DNA from: Actinomycetes bacterium
GTDB lineage: Bacteria; Actinomycetota; Acidimicrobiia; Acidimicrobiales; Palsa-688
DNA: 7,581 bases
Direction: 5' to 3'
NCBI GenBank assembly: GCA_021846485.1
Contig: JAJZWW010000148.1
Span: forward strand, 1-7,581
In this document: piece after piece, positions 1-7,094 of the stretch
Numbering within the stretch: position 1 is the stretch's first letter
How the letters are laid out: every line of letters starts with the position of its first letter
Notes under the pieces: generated by a model
Databases searched by the model: none
What the model was told of the DNA's origin: nothing
Seen by the model: only the letters and a program-made list of their open reading frames with translations
Made by a program: the position numbers and the translations under genes

Positions 1-1
1 G

Positions 2-139
2 GACCGGGCCGCGCTCGCCGCGCGCGCCGCGGAGCAGCGCCGCCGTGCCGACGAGCGGATCGGGGCCGACTTCGGCGGTGCTGTCGAAGCCAGCGACCGC
101 AGGGGAGCGCCGGCTCCAGCCCAACCGATGAGTGAATGA
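2..139 (+). CDS. C-terminal tail of an unrecognised upstream gene (partial, 5' end outside window)
   Basis: An open frame enters from the left edge and stops at TGA 137-139, giving a 45-residue tail. The first ~25 residues are Ala/Arg/Glu-rich and look helical (LAARAAEQRRRADERIG); the rest is a loose Ala/Pro-rich end. Support is codon pattern: 24 of the first 25 codons end in G or C while second positions are mixed, as expected for coding DNA at this GC, whereas another open + frame has high-GC second positions and gives a Ser/Pro/Arg-rich sequence. I do not recognise the protein. Its stop codon lies inside the argC operator and -35 region. The minus strand is also open here, so the call is tentative. 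Confidence 0.4.
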   Translation, partial: DRAALAARAAEQRRRADERIGADFGGAVEASDRRGAPAPAQPMSE

Positions 140-168
140 GTATGCAGGATCGTGTATCATGACGCAGT
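131..168 (+). promoter_or_regulatory. Tandem ARG-box-like operators for ArgR
   Basis: Box 1 is TGAAT-GAGT-ATGCA (133-146), close to the ARG box core TGAAT-N4-ATTCA and to the actinobacterial TGCAT/ATGCA variant. Box 2 is TGTAT-CATG-ACGCA (153-166), more degenerate but keeping TGxAT and AxxCA. The start-to-start distance is 20 bp, about two helical turns, as in paired ARG boxes bound by one ArgR hexamer. Box 1 covers the -35 and box 2 the -10, so binding would block RNA polymerase. With argR inside the operon this predicts arginine-dependent autorepression. Confidence 0.65.
132..160 (+). promoter_or_regulatory. Predicted argC operon promoter (leaderless type)
   Basis: The -10 hexamer TATCAT (155-160) matches TATAAT at 5 of 6 positions. 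A weak -35, GTGAAT (132-137), sits 17 bp upstream. The expected transcription start, about 7 nt after the -10, falls on the GTG at 167, which is in frame with argC. No usable Shine-Dalgarno precedes 167 or 182, and the only purine stretch (AGGA 146-149) lies just 2 nt from the alternative GTG at 152. A leaderless mRNA, common in actinobacteria, is the simplest reading. Prediction only. Confidence 0.6.
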
Positions 169-1185
169 GACTGGTCCGGCGGTGCGCAATGTAGGGGTCC
201 TCGGGGCCTCCGGCTTCGTCGGCGGGGAGCTGCTGCGGCTCCTGGACGGCCACCCGCAGCTAGCGGTAGCGGTTGCCGGCGCCGAGCGCCACGCCGGGCT
301 GGACGTCGCCGAGGTCCACCCCCATCTGGGCGTGTACCGCGGGCTGCGGCTGGCCGGCTCGGACCCCGAGGGCCTCGACGGCCTCGACGTGGTCTTCCTG
401 GCCCTGCCCCACGGTGCGTCCGGGGCGCTCGTGCCCGAGCTGGTCGACCGGGTCGGCCTGGTCGTCGACCTCGGCGCCGACTTCCGCCTGCGCGACCCCG
501 CCGCCTACCCCCGGTGGTACGGGGTGGCGCACCCCGCGCCGGGCCTGCTCGCCGAGGCGGTCCACGGCATCCCGGAGCTGTGCCGTGACCGGCTCCCCGG
601 TGCCCGCCTGGTCGCCGCCGCCGGCTGCTACGTGACCGCCGCGGCACTCGCCCTGGCCCCACTCGTCGCCGCGGGCGCCATCGAGCCGGCCGGGGTGGTC
701 GTCGATGCCGCGAGCGGGGTGACCGGAGCTGGGGGCGAGGCCCGCCCGGCGACCCGCTTCGCTGCGGTCGACGAGGACTTCACCGCCTACGGCCTGCTCA
801 CCCACCGCCACACCCCGGAGATCGAGCAGGCGACCGGGGCAGAAGTGCTCTTCACCCCCCACCTCGCCCCGATGAACCGAGGGATCCTCGCCACCTGCTA
901 CGCCCGGCCGGTGGGGCCCGGCTCCGACCCGCAGGAGCTGCTCGCCGCGGCCTACGCCGACGCACCCTGCGTGACCGTCTCGGACCGGGTGCCCTCGACC
1001 AAGGCGGTCCTCGGGTCCAACGCCGCCCACCTGACTGCCCGGGCCGACCCCCGGACCGGCTGGGTGGTGTCCCTCTGCGCCATCGACAACCTGGTCAAGG
1101 GTGCCGCCGGCCAGGCCATCCAGTGCGCCAACCTGGCCCTCGGGCTGCCCGAGGCCGCCGGCCTACCGCTGGTCGGGCTGTGGCC

Positions 1186-1189
<4 letters not shown>
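167..1189 (+). CDS. argC: N-acetyl-gamma-glutamyl-phosphate reductase
   Basis: NADPH-dependent reduction of N-acetylglutamyl phosphate to N-acetylglutamate semialdehyde, third step of arginine synthesis, cytosolic. From GTG 167 the protein has 340 residues, normal for the family. The N-terminal nucleotide-binding segment is VGVLGASGFVGGELLRLL (about residues 9-26). The catalytic cysteine is C154 in AAAGCYVTAA; the family usually has Pro-Gly-Cys here, so the preceding residue is Ala instead of Pro. The conserved histidine segment HRHTPEIEQ begins at residue 213, and TPHLAPMNRGI follows at about 230. The start is uncertain: GTG 152, 167 and 182 are all in frame. I chose 167 because it lies at the predicted transcription start and leaves the operator outside the gene. 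It is the first gene of the operon; its TGA overlaps the argB start (GTGA). Confidence 0.95.
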
Positions 1190-2069
<880 letters not shown>

Positions 2070-2073
<4 letters not shown>

Positions 2074-3242
2074 GCACCCACATCATGTCCACCTACGGGC
2101 CCCGCCCGGTGACCTTCGTGCGGGGGGAGGGGACCCGCCTGTGGGACGACGCCGGCAAGGAGTACCTCGACTTCCTCTGCGGGATCTCGGTCACCTCCCT
2201 CGGTCACGCCCACCCGGCGGTCGCCGCCGCGGTCTGCGAGGCGGCCGGGACCTTGCTGCACGTCTCCAACCTGTTCTGGACCGAGCCGCAGCGAGACGTC
2301 GCGGCCACCCTGGACGGGCTGCTCGGCGGAGGCGGGGCGGTCTTCTTCGCCAACAGCGGCGCCGAGGCCAACGAGTGTGCCATCAAGCTCGCCCGCCGCT
2401 TCGGGGGGCGGGGACGTCACAGCGTGGTGAGCGCCTACGGGTCGTTCCACGGGCGGACCCTGGCGACCCTGCACGCCACCGGACAGCCGGCCAAGCACGA
2501 GCCGTTCCAGCCGCTGCCCGAGGGTTTCCGCCACGTCGCCTGGGACGACCCCGCCGCTCTCGACGCGGCGGTCGACGCCTCGGTGGCCGCCGTGCTGCTC
2601 GAAGCGGTCCAGGGAGAGGGCGGGGTCAACGTCCCCTCCCCCGGGTACCTGGCCGCCGCCCGGCGGATCTGCGACGAGCGGGGTGCGCTGCTGATGATCG
2701 ACGAGGTCCAGACCGGGCTCGGCCGGACCGGGCGATGGTGGGGCTTCCAGCACGACGGGGTGGCGCCCGACGTGGTCAGCGTGGCCAAGGCGCTCGGCAA
2801 CGGCGTCCCGATCGGCGCGTGCTGGGCCAGGGCGGAGGTCGCCGCCGCGTTCCAGCCGGGCGACCACGGCTCCACCTTCGGCGGCCAGCCGCTGGCGGCC
2901 TCGGCCGCGCGGGCGGTGCTGGCCGAGCTGGTCCGCATCGACGCTCCGGCCCGGGCCGAGGCCTCCGGCGGGCGCCTGCGCGAGGCGGTCGGGGACCTCC
3001 CGGGGGTGCTCTCGGTGCGCGGCCGCGGCTTGCTCCTTGCCGCCGAGCTCGACGAGGGCCTCGCCGCCGGGGAAGTCGCGGTCGGCGCGCTCGCCGAGGG
3101 CCTGGTGCTCAACGCGGTCACCCCCACCGCTTTGCGTCTGGCTCCGCCGCTCAACGCGACCAACGAGGAGATCGACGAGGGGGTCCGCCGCCTCGCTGCG
3201 GCGCTCGTCGGGCTCGGGGCTCAGCCCCGCAGGGGGTGCTGA
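2070..3242 (+). CDS. argD: Acetylornithine aminotransferase
   Basis: PLP-dependent transamination of N-acetylglutamate semialdehyde with glutamate to N-acetylornithine. It has 390 residues, normal for ArgD (class III aminotransferase). Visible motifs: LGHAHPAVAAAV (44-55), the PLP-phosphate segment NSGAEANE (95-102), SFHGRT (125-130), EAVQGEGG (178-185), the signature DEVQTGLGRTG (211-221), then SVAKALGNGVPIGA with the Schiff-base lysine at K240, and GSTFGG (267-272). I chose GTG 2070 because it overlaps the argB TGA (GTGA), the junction style of this operon; an in-frame ATG at 2085 is an alternative. No clear Shine-Dalgarno is present, so translation is probably coupled. ArgD enzymes often also act on succinyl-diaminopimelate, which cannot be judged from sequence alone. 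Confidence 0.95.
3231..3236 (+). promoter_or_regulatory. Ribosome binding site of argF
   Basis: AGGGGG lies inside the last codons of argD, 5 nt before ATG 3242. It supports this start, which overlaps the argD TGA by one base (TGATG). Confidence 0.6.
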
Positions 3243-4141
3243 TGCGCCACGTCCTCGACGTCGGGGACCTCTCGCCGGCCGAGCTCGGCGCGCTGCTCGA
3301 CCTCGCGGAGCGCCCTGACCCGCCGCGCGTGCTCGCCGGGCGGGGAGTAGCGCTGATATTCGAGAAGCCCTCCAACCGCACCCGCAACGCCGCCGAGATG
3401 GCCGTCGTTGCGCTGGGAGGGCACCCGATCGCCATCCGCGGCGAGGAGATCGGCCTCGGCGTGCGGGAGAGCCCTGAGGACGTGGTGAGGGTCCTCGCCC
3501 GCTACCACGCGCTGGTCGGGGCGCGAGTCGCGGACCACTCGGTGCTCGAGGCGATGGCGCGTACCGGCGCCCTACCGGTCGTCAACCTGCTCTCCGACCT
3601 GGCGCATCCGACCCAGGCGATCGCCGACCTGCTCACCTTGCGCCGGCACTGGGGCTCCCTGGCCGGCAGGAGCCTTGCGTGGGTGGGCGACGGCAACAAC
3701 GTCGCCCGCAGCCTGGTGATCGCTGCCGCGATGACCGGCGTCGAGGTGCGCCTGGCGTCGCCGGCGGGCTACCGGCTCGACGGAGCGGTCGTCGACGCCG
3801 CCCGCGGCCTCGGCGGGACGGTCATCGAGGCCGACCGGCCGGCGGACGCGGTGGCCGGCGCGGACGCGGTGGCGACCGACGTGTGGGTCTCGATGGGCCA
3901 GGAGGCCGAGAGCGCCGCCCGGATGGAGGCCTTCGCTGGCTACCGGGTCGACGCGGCGATGATGCGGGGAGCGGCGGCGGGGGCGGGCTTTTTGCACTGC
4001 CTGCCGGCCCACCGGGGCGTCGAGGTCGACGCCGAGGTGATCGACGGGCCGGCGAGCCTCGTCTGGGAGCAGGCGGGCAACCGCCTGCCCGCGCTGCGAA
4101 GCCTCTTCGAGTGGCTCCTCGGGGGGCAGCCGTGCGCCTGA
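3242..4141 (+). CDS. argF: Ornithine carbamoyltransferase
   Basis: Condenses ornithine and carbamoyl phosphate to citrulline. It has 299 residues, at the short end of the family. Motifs in order: the carbamoyl-phosphate loop FEKPSNRTRNAAEMA (SNRTR at 44-48), GGHPI and RGEEIGLGVRESPEDV (66-81), HPTQAIADLLTL (122-133), WVGDGNNVARSL (147-158), the ornithine-binding DVWVSMGQE (213-221), HCLPAHRG (252-259) with the conserved cysteine, and a C-terminal NRLPALRSLFEWLL helix. DVWVSMG and HCLP indicate ornithine as substrate rather than aspartate. The canonical loop is S-T-R-T-R; here the second residue is Asn. I believe Asn also occurs in some actinobacterial OTCases, but could not check. The start is supported by a good ribosome site; the 3' end overlaps argR by 10 nt. 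Confidence 0.94.
   Translation: MRHVLDVGDLSPAELGALLDLAERPDPPRVLAGRGVALIFEKPSNRTRNAAEMAVVALGGHPIAIRGEEIGLGVRESPEDVVRVLARYHALVGARVADHSVLEAMARTGALPVVNLLSDLAHPTQAIADLLTLRRHWGSLAGRSLAWVGDGNNVARSLVIAAAMTGVEVRLASPAGYRLDGAVVDAARGLGGTVIEADRPADAVAGADAVATDVWVSMGQEAESAARMEAFAGYRVDAAMMRGAAAGAGFLHCLPAHRGVEVDAEVIDGPASLVWEQAGNRLPALRSLFEWLLGGQPCA
4121..4126 (+). promoter_or_regulatory. Ribosome binding site of argR
   Basis: A run of six G (GGGGGG) ends 5 nt before GTG 4132, inside the 3' end of argF. It supports the GTG start that overlaps argF by 10 nt. Confidence 0.45.
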
Positions 4142-4599
4142 GCAAAGCCGCTCGCCAGCACCGCATCGCGCAGATCCTCGAGCAGGAGCCGGTCGCCAGC
4201 CAACAGCAGCTGGTGGAGCTGCTGGCCGCCTCCGGGGTGGAGGCCACCCAGGCGACGGTGTCGCGCGACCTGGAGGAGCTCGGGGCGCTCAAGGTGCGCT
4301 CCGCCCGCGGCGAGGCGGTCTATGCGGTGCCCGAGCTGCCCCACGAGCGGGCCGTGCCGAGCGACCACCTGCGCCGGGTGCTCGGCGACTGGGTGGTCGA
4401 GCTGGCGTCCTCGGGCAACCTGGTGGTCGTGCGCACCCCGCCGGGATCGGCCCACGTGGTGGCCTCCGCGCTCGACCGCACCCCGCTCCCCCAGATCCTC
4501 GGCACGGTCGCCGGTGACGACACCCTCGTCGTGATCGCGGTGGAGGGCGTGGGCGGGGCGGAGGTCGCCCGCCAGCTCGGCGAGCTGGCCGGCCTGTGA
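4132..4599 (+). CDS. argR: Arginine repressor
   Basis: Hexameric, arginine-responsive DNA-binding regulator of arginine genes. It has 155 residues, the usual ArgR/AhrC length. The N-terminal winged helix-turn-helix spans about residues 5-65, with the recognition helix segment ATQATVSRDLEEL (38-50), very close to the AhrC/ArgR signature containing SR. A linker follows to the C-terminal oligomerisation and arginine-binding domain: GNLVVVRTPPGSAHVVASALD (about 95-115) and ILGTVAGDDTLVVIA (122-136), where the adjacent Asp-Asp of GDD bind arginine in the family. It is encoded mid-operon after argF, as in mycobacteria, so it should autoregulate through the ARG boxes before argC. Its stop overlaps a GTG in GTGA, beginning the 46-aa ORF. 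The start at GTG 4132 gives a natural N-terminus. Confidence 0.95.
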   Translation: MRLSKAARQHRIAQILEQEPVASQQQLVELLAASGVEATQATVSRDLEELGALKVRSARGEAVYAVPELPHERAVPSDHLRRVLGDWVVELASSGNLVVVRTPPGSAHVVASALDRTPLPQILGTVAGDDTLVVIAVEGVGGAEVARQLGELAGL

Positions 4600-4736
4600 G
4601 CGACCGGAGCGACAGCTCGGGGAGGACTTTTCCCAGGAACCCGACGACTGGAGGAGGGCGGAAGGTGAGCGAGCGGCGAGGGCCAACGAGCGCCGGGAGC
4701 AGGGAGCCCCGTCGGGGAGCAGGAGGGCGCGCGTGA
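4596..4736 (+). CDS. Possible 46-aa basic small protein between argR and argH
   Basis: An uninterrupted frame begins with GTG 4596, overlapping the argR stop as GTGA, and ends with TGA 4734-4736, overlapping the argH start as GTGA. It fills the whole argR-argH gap with the same junctions as the neighbours. The product is rich in Arg, Gly and Ser, with 10 Arg plus 1 Lys against 4 acidic residues. It has no membrane segment or cysteine and is probably disordered. About a quarter of its codons end in A or T, more than in the arg genes, which argues against strong coding selection. An in-frame GTG at 4665 follows GGAGGAGGG and could start a shorter 23-aa version. I recognise no family. Alternatives: a purine-rich spacer, an argG deletion scar, or a short ORF that only couples argR to argH translation. 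Confidence 0.35.
   Translation: MSDRSDSSGRTFPRNPTTGGGRKVSERRGPTSAGSREPRRGAGGRA
4721..4726 (+). promoter_or_regulatory. Ribosome binding site of argH
   Basis: A perfect AGGAGG, 6 nt before GTG 4733, is the strongest ribosome site in the operon and fixes the argH start. Its strength suggests that argH does not depend only on coupling to upstream translation. Confidence 0.85.
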
Positions 4737-6112
4737 CCCTCTGGCACGGGCGCTTCGGCGGCCGACCCGCGGACGAGCTGCTCGCCTACACCGTCAGCCT
4801 CCCCTTCGACCGCCGCCTGGCGGCCGACGACCTCACCGGCTCCCGGGCGCACGTTCGAGGCCTGGTGCGTGCCGGGCTCCTGTCCGCCGACGACGGCTCG
4901 ATCCTGCTCGCCGCGTTGGACCGGGTCGGCGTCGAGCTCGACGAGGGCAGCTTCGCAGTCAGGCCCGACGACGAGGACGTGCACACCGCGGTCGAGCGGC
5001 GGGTCACCGAGATCGCCGGGGCGGCCGGCGCCCGGCTGCACACCGGCAGGAGCCGCAACGACCAGGTCGCCACCGACCTGCGCCTGTTCGCCAAGCGGGA
5101 GCTCACCGGCGTCGGACACCTCGTGGTCGGCCTGGAGCAGACCCTGCTCGGTCGGGCGGAGGCCGCCGGCGACGCCTACCTTCCCGGCTACACCCACCTC
5201 CAACGGGCCCAGCCGGTCCTGCTCTCCCACCACCTGCTGGCCCACGCCTGGGCCCTGGCCCGCGACGTCGACCGCCTCGTCGACACCCGCCGCCGCCTCG
5301 ACGTGTCTCCCCTCGGTGCCGGCGCCCTGGCCGGTTCGTCGCTGCCGCTCGACCCCGACGCCACCGCCGCCGATCTCGGCTTCGCCGCCCGCTTCGACAA
5401 CTCGCTCGACGCGGTGTCGGACCGCGACTTCGTGGCCGAGTCCCTCTTCGACCTGGCGATGCTCGGGATCCACCTCTCGCGGCTGGGCGAGGAGCTGGTG
5501 ATCTGGTCGAGCGAGGAGTGGGGTTTCGCCACCCTGGCCGACGCCTATGCCACCGGGAGCTCCATGCTCCCCCAGAAGAAGAACCCCGACATCGCGGAGC
5601 TGGCCCGCGGCAAGGCGGGACGGCTCATCGGGGACCTGACCGGCTTCCTCGCCACCTTGAAGGGGTTGCCCCTCGCGTACAACCGCGACCTGCAGGAGGA
5701 CAAGGAGCCGCTGTTCGACGCACTCGACCAGGTGCGCGGCGGTCTGGTGGCGATGACCGGGCTGTGGAGCAGCGTCGAGCTGCACCTCGACCGCATGAAG
5801 GAGGCGGCGGACACCCCTGCCGCGTGCGCCGTCGACCTGGCGGAGTGGCTGGTGCAGCGGGGCACGCCGTTCCGGGACGCGCACGCGCTCGTCGGTGGGC
5901 TGGTGCGTGACTCGATGGAGCGCCACGTTCCCCTCGCCGAGCTCGTCGAGGCCCACCCGGCGCTCGGCGTGGCGGCCGTCGAGCTGCTCGCGCCGGGGGT
6001 CGCGGTCACCCGGCGGAGCACCCCGGGGGGCGCCGGACCGGCGCCGGTGGCCGTCCAGATGGCCGCGCTACGCGAAGGGCTCGCGGCGCAGCGGCGACAC
6101 CTCGACCGGTGA
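4733..6112 (+). CDS. argH: Argininosuccinate lyase
   Basis: Cleaves argininosuccinate to arginine and fumarate, the last step of the pathway. It has 459 residues, normal for the fumarase/aspartase superfamily lyase. It begins VTLWHGRFGG, the actinobacterial counterpart of LWGGRF. Conserved regions: HTGRSRNDQVATDLRL (103-118), YTHLQRAQP with the catalytic-type histidine H155, and the superfamily signature GSSMLPQKKNPD (275-286) carrying the flexible-loop serine, followed by ELARGKAGR. The C-terminus has the usual GGAGPAPVAVQ. All key residues seen are present. It follows a strong AGGAGG site; its TGA overlaps the mpg start as GTGA. The substrate donor argG, usually directly upstream in actinobacteria, is not in this window. 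Confidence 0.96.
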   Translation: MTLWHGRFGGRPADELLAYTVSLPFDRRLAADDLTGSRAHVRGLVRAGLLSADDGSILLAALDRVGVELDEGSFAVRPDDEDVHTAVERRVTEIAGAAGARLHTGRSRNDQVATDLRLFAKRELTGVGHLVVGLEQTLLGRAEAAGDAYLPGYTHLQRAQPVLLSHHLLAHAWALARDVDRLVDTRRRLDVSPLGAGALAGSSLPLDPDATAADLGFAARFDNSLDAVSDRDFVAESLFDLAMLGIHLSRLGEELVIWSSEEWGFATLADAYATGSSMLPQKKNPDIAELARGKAGRLIGDLTGFLATLKGLPLAYNRDLQEDKEPLFDALDQVRGGLVAMTGLWSSVELHLDRMKEAADTPAACAVDLAEWLVQRGTPFRDAHALVGGLVRDSMERHVPLAELVEAHPALGVAAVELLAPGVAVTRRSTPGGAGPAPVAVQMAALREGLAAQRRHLDR

Positions 6113-6798
6113 GCGCCGGGCGGCACCAGGCTCCTCCCGAGCTGGGCGTCCCGGAGCGCTCCTGGCTCAGCGGGGCGCCGGACGCCGTCGCCCGGCGGCT
6201 CCTCGGGATGCTGCTGGTGCGCGACGACGGGCGCGCCCTGCGCCTGGTGGAGGTCGAGGCATACGGCGGGGTCGACGACCCCGCCAGCCACGCCCAGCGC
6301 GGCCGCACCGCGCGCAACGCCACCATGTGGGGTCCGGCCGGGCATCTCTACGTCTACCGGTCCTACGGCGTGCACTGGTGTGCCAACGTGACCTGCGGCG
6401 ACGACGGGAACGCCGCAGCGGTCCTGCTGCGCGCCGGCGAGCCCGCCGGCGGCCTCGACGGCCTCCGGGCAGCCCGCTGGAGCGGCCGTTCCCCTGGTCC
6501 GGACCGGGACCTGGCCCGCGGGCCCGGCCGCCTCGGGGCCGCCATGGGTTTCGACGCCGGCGACGACGGAGCGGACCTGATCGCCGGCGACCGGGGCATC
6601 CGGCTCCTGGCGAGCCGCCGGGCGAGGCTGCTACCGGGCGAGGTCGTCGCCGCCCCCCGGGTCGGGATCAGCCGCGCCCTGGAGGCCAGGTGGCGCTTCT
6701 TCGTGGAGGGTTCCCCGGCCGTATCGCTCCCCCGCCCCGCGCGCCCGGCGGGGGAGCGCCAAGGGCTCTCCCGGGCGGGTGGAGATCCCGTCGGCTAG
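6109..6798 (+). CDS. mpg: 3-methyladenine DNA glycosylase, AAG/MPG family
   Basis: Base-excision repair enzyme that removes alkylated purines from DNA. It has 229 residues from GTG 6109, which overlaps the argH stop (GTGA). Family motifs in order: ARRLLGMLLV (28-37), VEVEAYGG (47-54), whose second Glu (E50) aligns with the catalytic Glu of human AAG, DPASHAQRGRTARNATMWGP (57-76), the wedge segment YVYRSYGVHWCANV (81-94), LLRAGEP (106-112), GPGRLGAAMGF (138-148), PRVGISRA (183-190) and RWRFFVEGSP (194-203). The last ~20 residues, after SLPR, lie beyond the usual end of the family and are encoded partly by a perfect 12-bp inverted repeat, so this tail may be shaped by an RNA hairpin. In other actinobacteria mpg lies near arg genes and tyrS; no tyrS follows here. 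Probably cotranscribed with the arg genes, without a functional link to arginine. Confidence 0.93.
   Translation: MSAGRHQAPPELGVPERSWLSGAPDAVARRLLGMLLVRDDGRALRLVEVEAYGGVDDPASHAQRGRTARNATMWGPAGHLYVYRSYGVHWCANVTCGDDGNAAAVLLRAGEPAGGLDGLRAARWSGRSPGPDRDLARGPGRLGAAMGFDAGDDGADLIAGDRGIRLLASRRARLLPGEVVAAPRVGISRALEARWRFFVEGSPAVSLPRPARPAGERQGLSRAGGDPVG
6725..6758 (+). terminator. Perfect 12-bp hairpin within the 3' end of mpg, candidate terminator
   Basis: CGCTCCCCCGCC (6725-6736) pairs perfectly with GGCGGGGGAGCG (6747-6758) across a 10-nt GC-rich loop. The stem is almost all G:C and ends 40 nt before the mpg stop. There is no T-tract, so it is not a classical intrinsic terminator; U-less hairpins have been proposed to terminate in actinobacteria. 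It is the strongest stem I see between the operon and the rRNA promoter. It could instead protect the mRNA 3' end. Confidence 0.45.
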
Positions 6799-6799
6799 G

Positions 6800-6814
6800 G
6801 TCGATCACCTCGAC
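6800..6814 (+). repeat. Short hairpin after the mpg stop
   Basis: GTCGA (6800-6804) and TCGAC (6810-6814) form a 5-bp stem with a 5-nt loop directly after the mpg TAG. There is no T-tract. It may add to the 12-bp hairpin upstream, but alone it is weak. Confidence 0.3.
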
Positions 6815-6836
6815 GCCTGAGCCCGCCCAGGATCGG

Positions 6837-6852
6837 AAGCGGCCCGCCGCTT
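6837..6852 (+). repeat. 7+7 palindrome touching the rRNA -35 box
   Basis: AAGCGGC (6837-6843) and GCCGCTT (6846-6852) are exact inverted repeats around a CC centre. The last two bases are the first TT of the TTGACA -35 box. As RNA it gives a 6-bp stem with a CCCG loop; as DNA it could be a regulator site. Its role, terminator remnant or operator, is not decided by the sequence. Confidence 0.5.
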
Positions 6853-6879
6853 GACAGCGGATCCACGGTACGGTAGGTT
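6851..6879 (+). promoter_or_regulatory. rRNA operon promoter
   Basis: A perfect -35 TTGACA (6851-6856), a 17-bp spacer and -10 TAGGTT (6874-6879, TAnnnT). Predicted start at about 6885-6887, some 310 nt before mature 16S. It is the only strong sigma-70-type promoter I find upstream of the 16S. There is no A/T-rich UP element before it. A second, weaker promoter nearer the 16S cannot be excluded. Confidence 0.8.
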
Positions 6880-6978
6880 GAGAAGCCGCCCCGAAAGCCC
6901 GGTCTCACCGGCCGAACGGGGAAGTCCCCGGACACCAACGCCTGCTGGCCGCAGTCCGGGGCGGCAGGCCAGCACCTC

Positions 6979-6993
6979 CGGCTCGTAGAGCCG
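6979..6993 (+). promoter_or_regulatory. boxB-like hairpin of the rRNA antitermination site
   Basis: CGGCTC (6979-6984) and GAGCCG (6988-6993) form a perfect 6-bp stem with a GTA loop, 15 nt before boxA. The order hairpin then boxA is that of rRNA nut-like sites. Confidence 0.55.
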
Positions 6994-7008
6994 TGTGCGG
7001 CCGAGAAG

Positions 7009-7020
7009 TGCTCCTTGAAA
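7009..7020 (+). promoter_or_regulatory. boxA of the rRNA leader
   Basis: TGCTCCTTGAAA matches E. coli boxA TGCTCTTTAACA at 9 of 12 positions and is followed by AC. boxA RNA binds NusB-NusE and keeps RNA polymerase resistant to termination through the rRNA genes. Its place downstream of the promoter and boxB hairpin fits. Confidence 0.7.
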
Positions 7021-7094
7021 ACGGAACAGAGGAAAGTCAAAAGCTAGTGCGGGCGTGTCGGCACCTCGGTGGCGGCACGACCGAACCTCGTACA

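Noticed and set aside
2141..3241. In-frame extension of argF upstream through argD
   Set aside because: It reads argD out of frame as Arg/Gly-rich sequence. ATG 3242 with its ribosome site gives a complete OTCase.
4704..4720. Small hairpin CCCC-GTC-GGGG before argH, considered as attenuator
   Set aside because: Only four base pairs, and the outer bases do not pair well. No competing structure or T-tract is seen.
4289..5956. Very long open frame on the minus strand opposite argR and argH (over 500 codons)
   Set aside because: It is antisense to well-conserved genes. Its sequence is low-complexity (Gly, Arg, Ala, Val, Glu-rich) with no motif. Long empty frames are expected at this GC.
7015..7050. 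Second rRNA promoter using TTGAAA at 7015
   Set aside because: No -10 like TAnnnT lies 16-19 bp downstream, and the bases are better explained as boxA.
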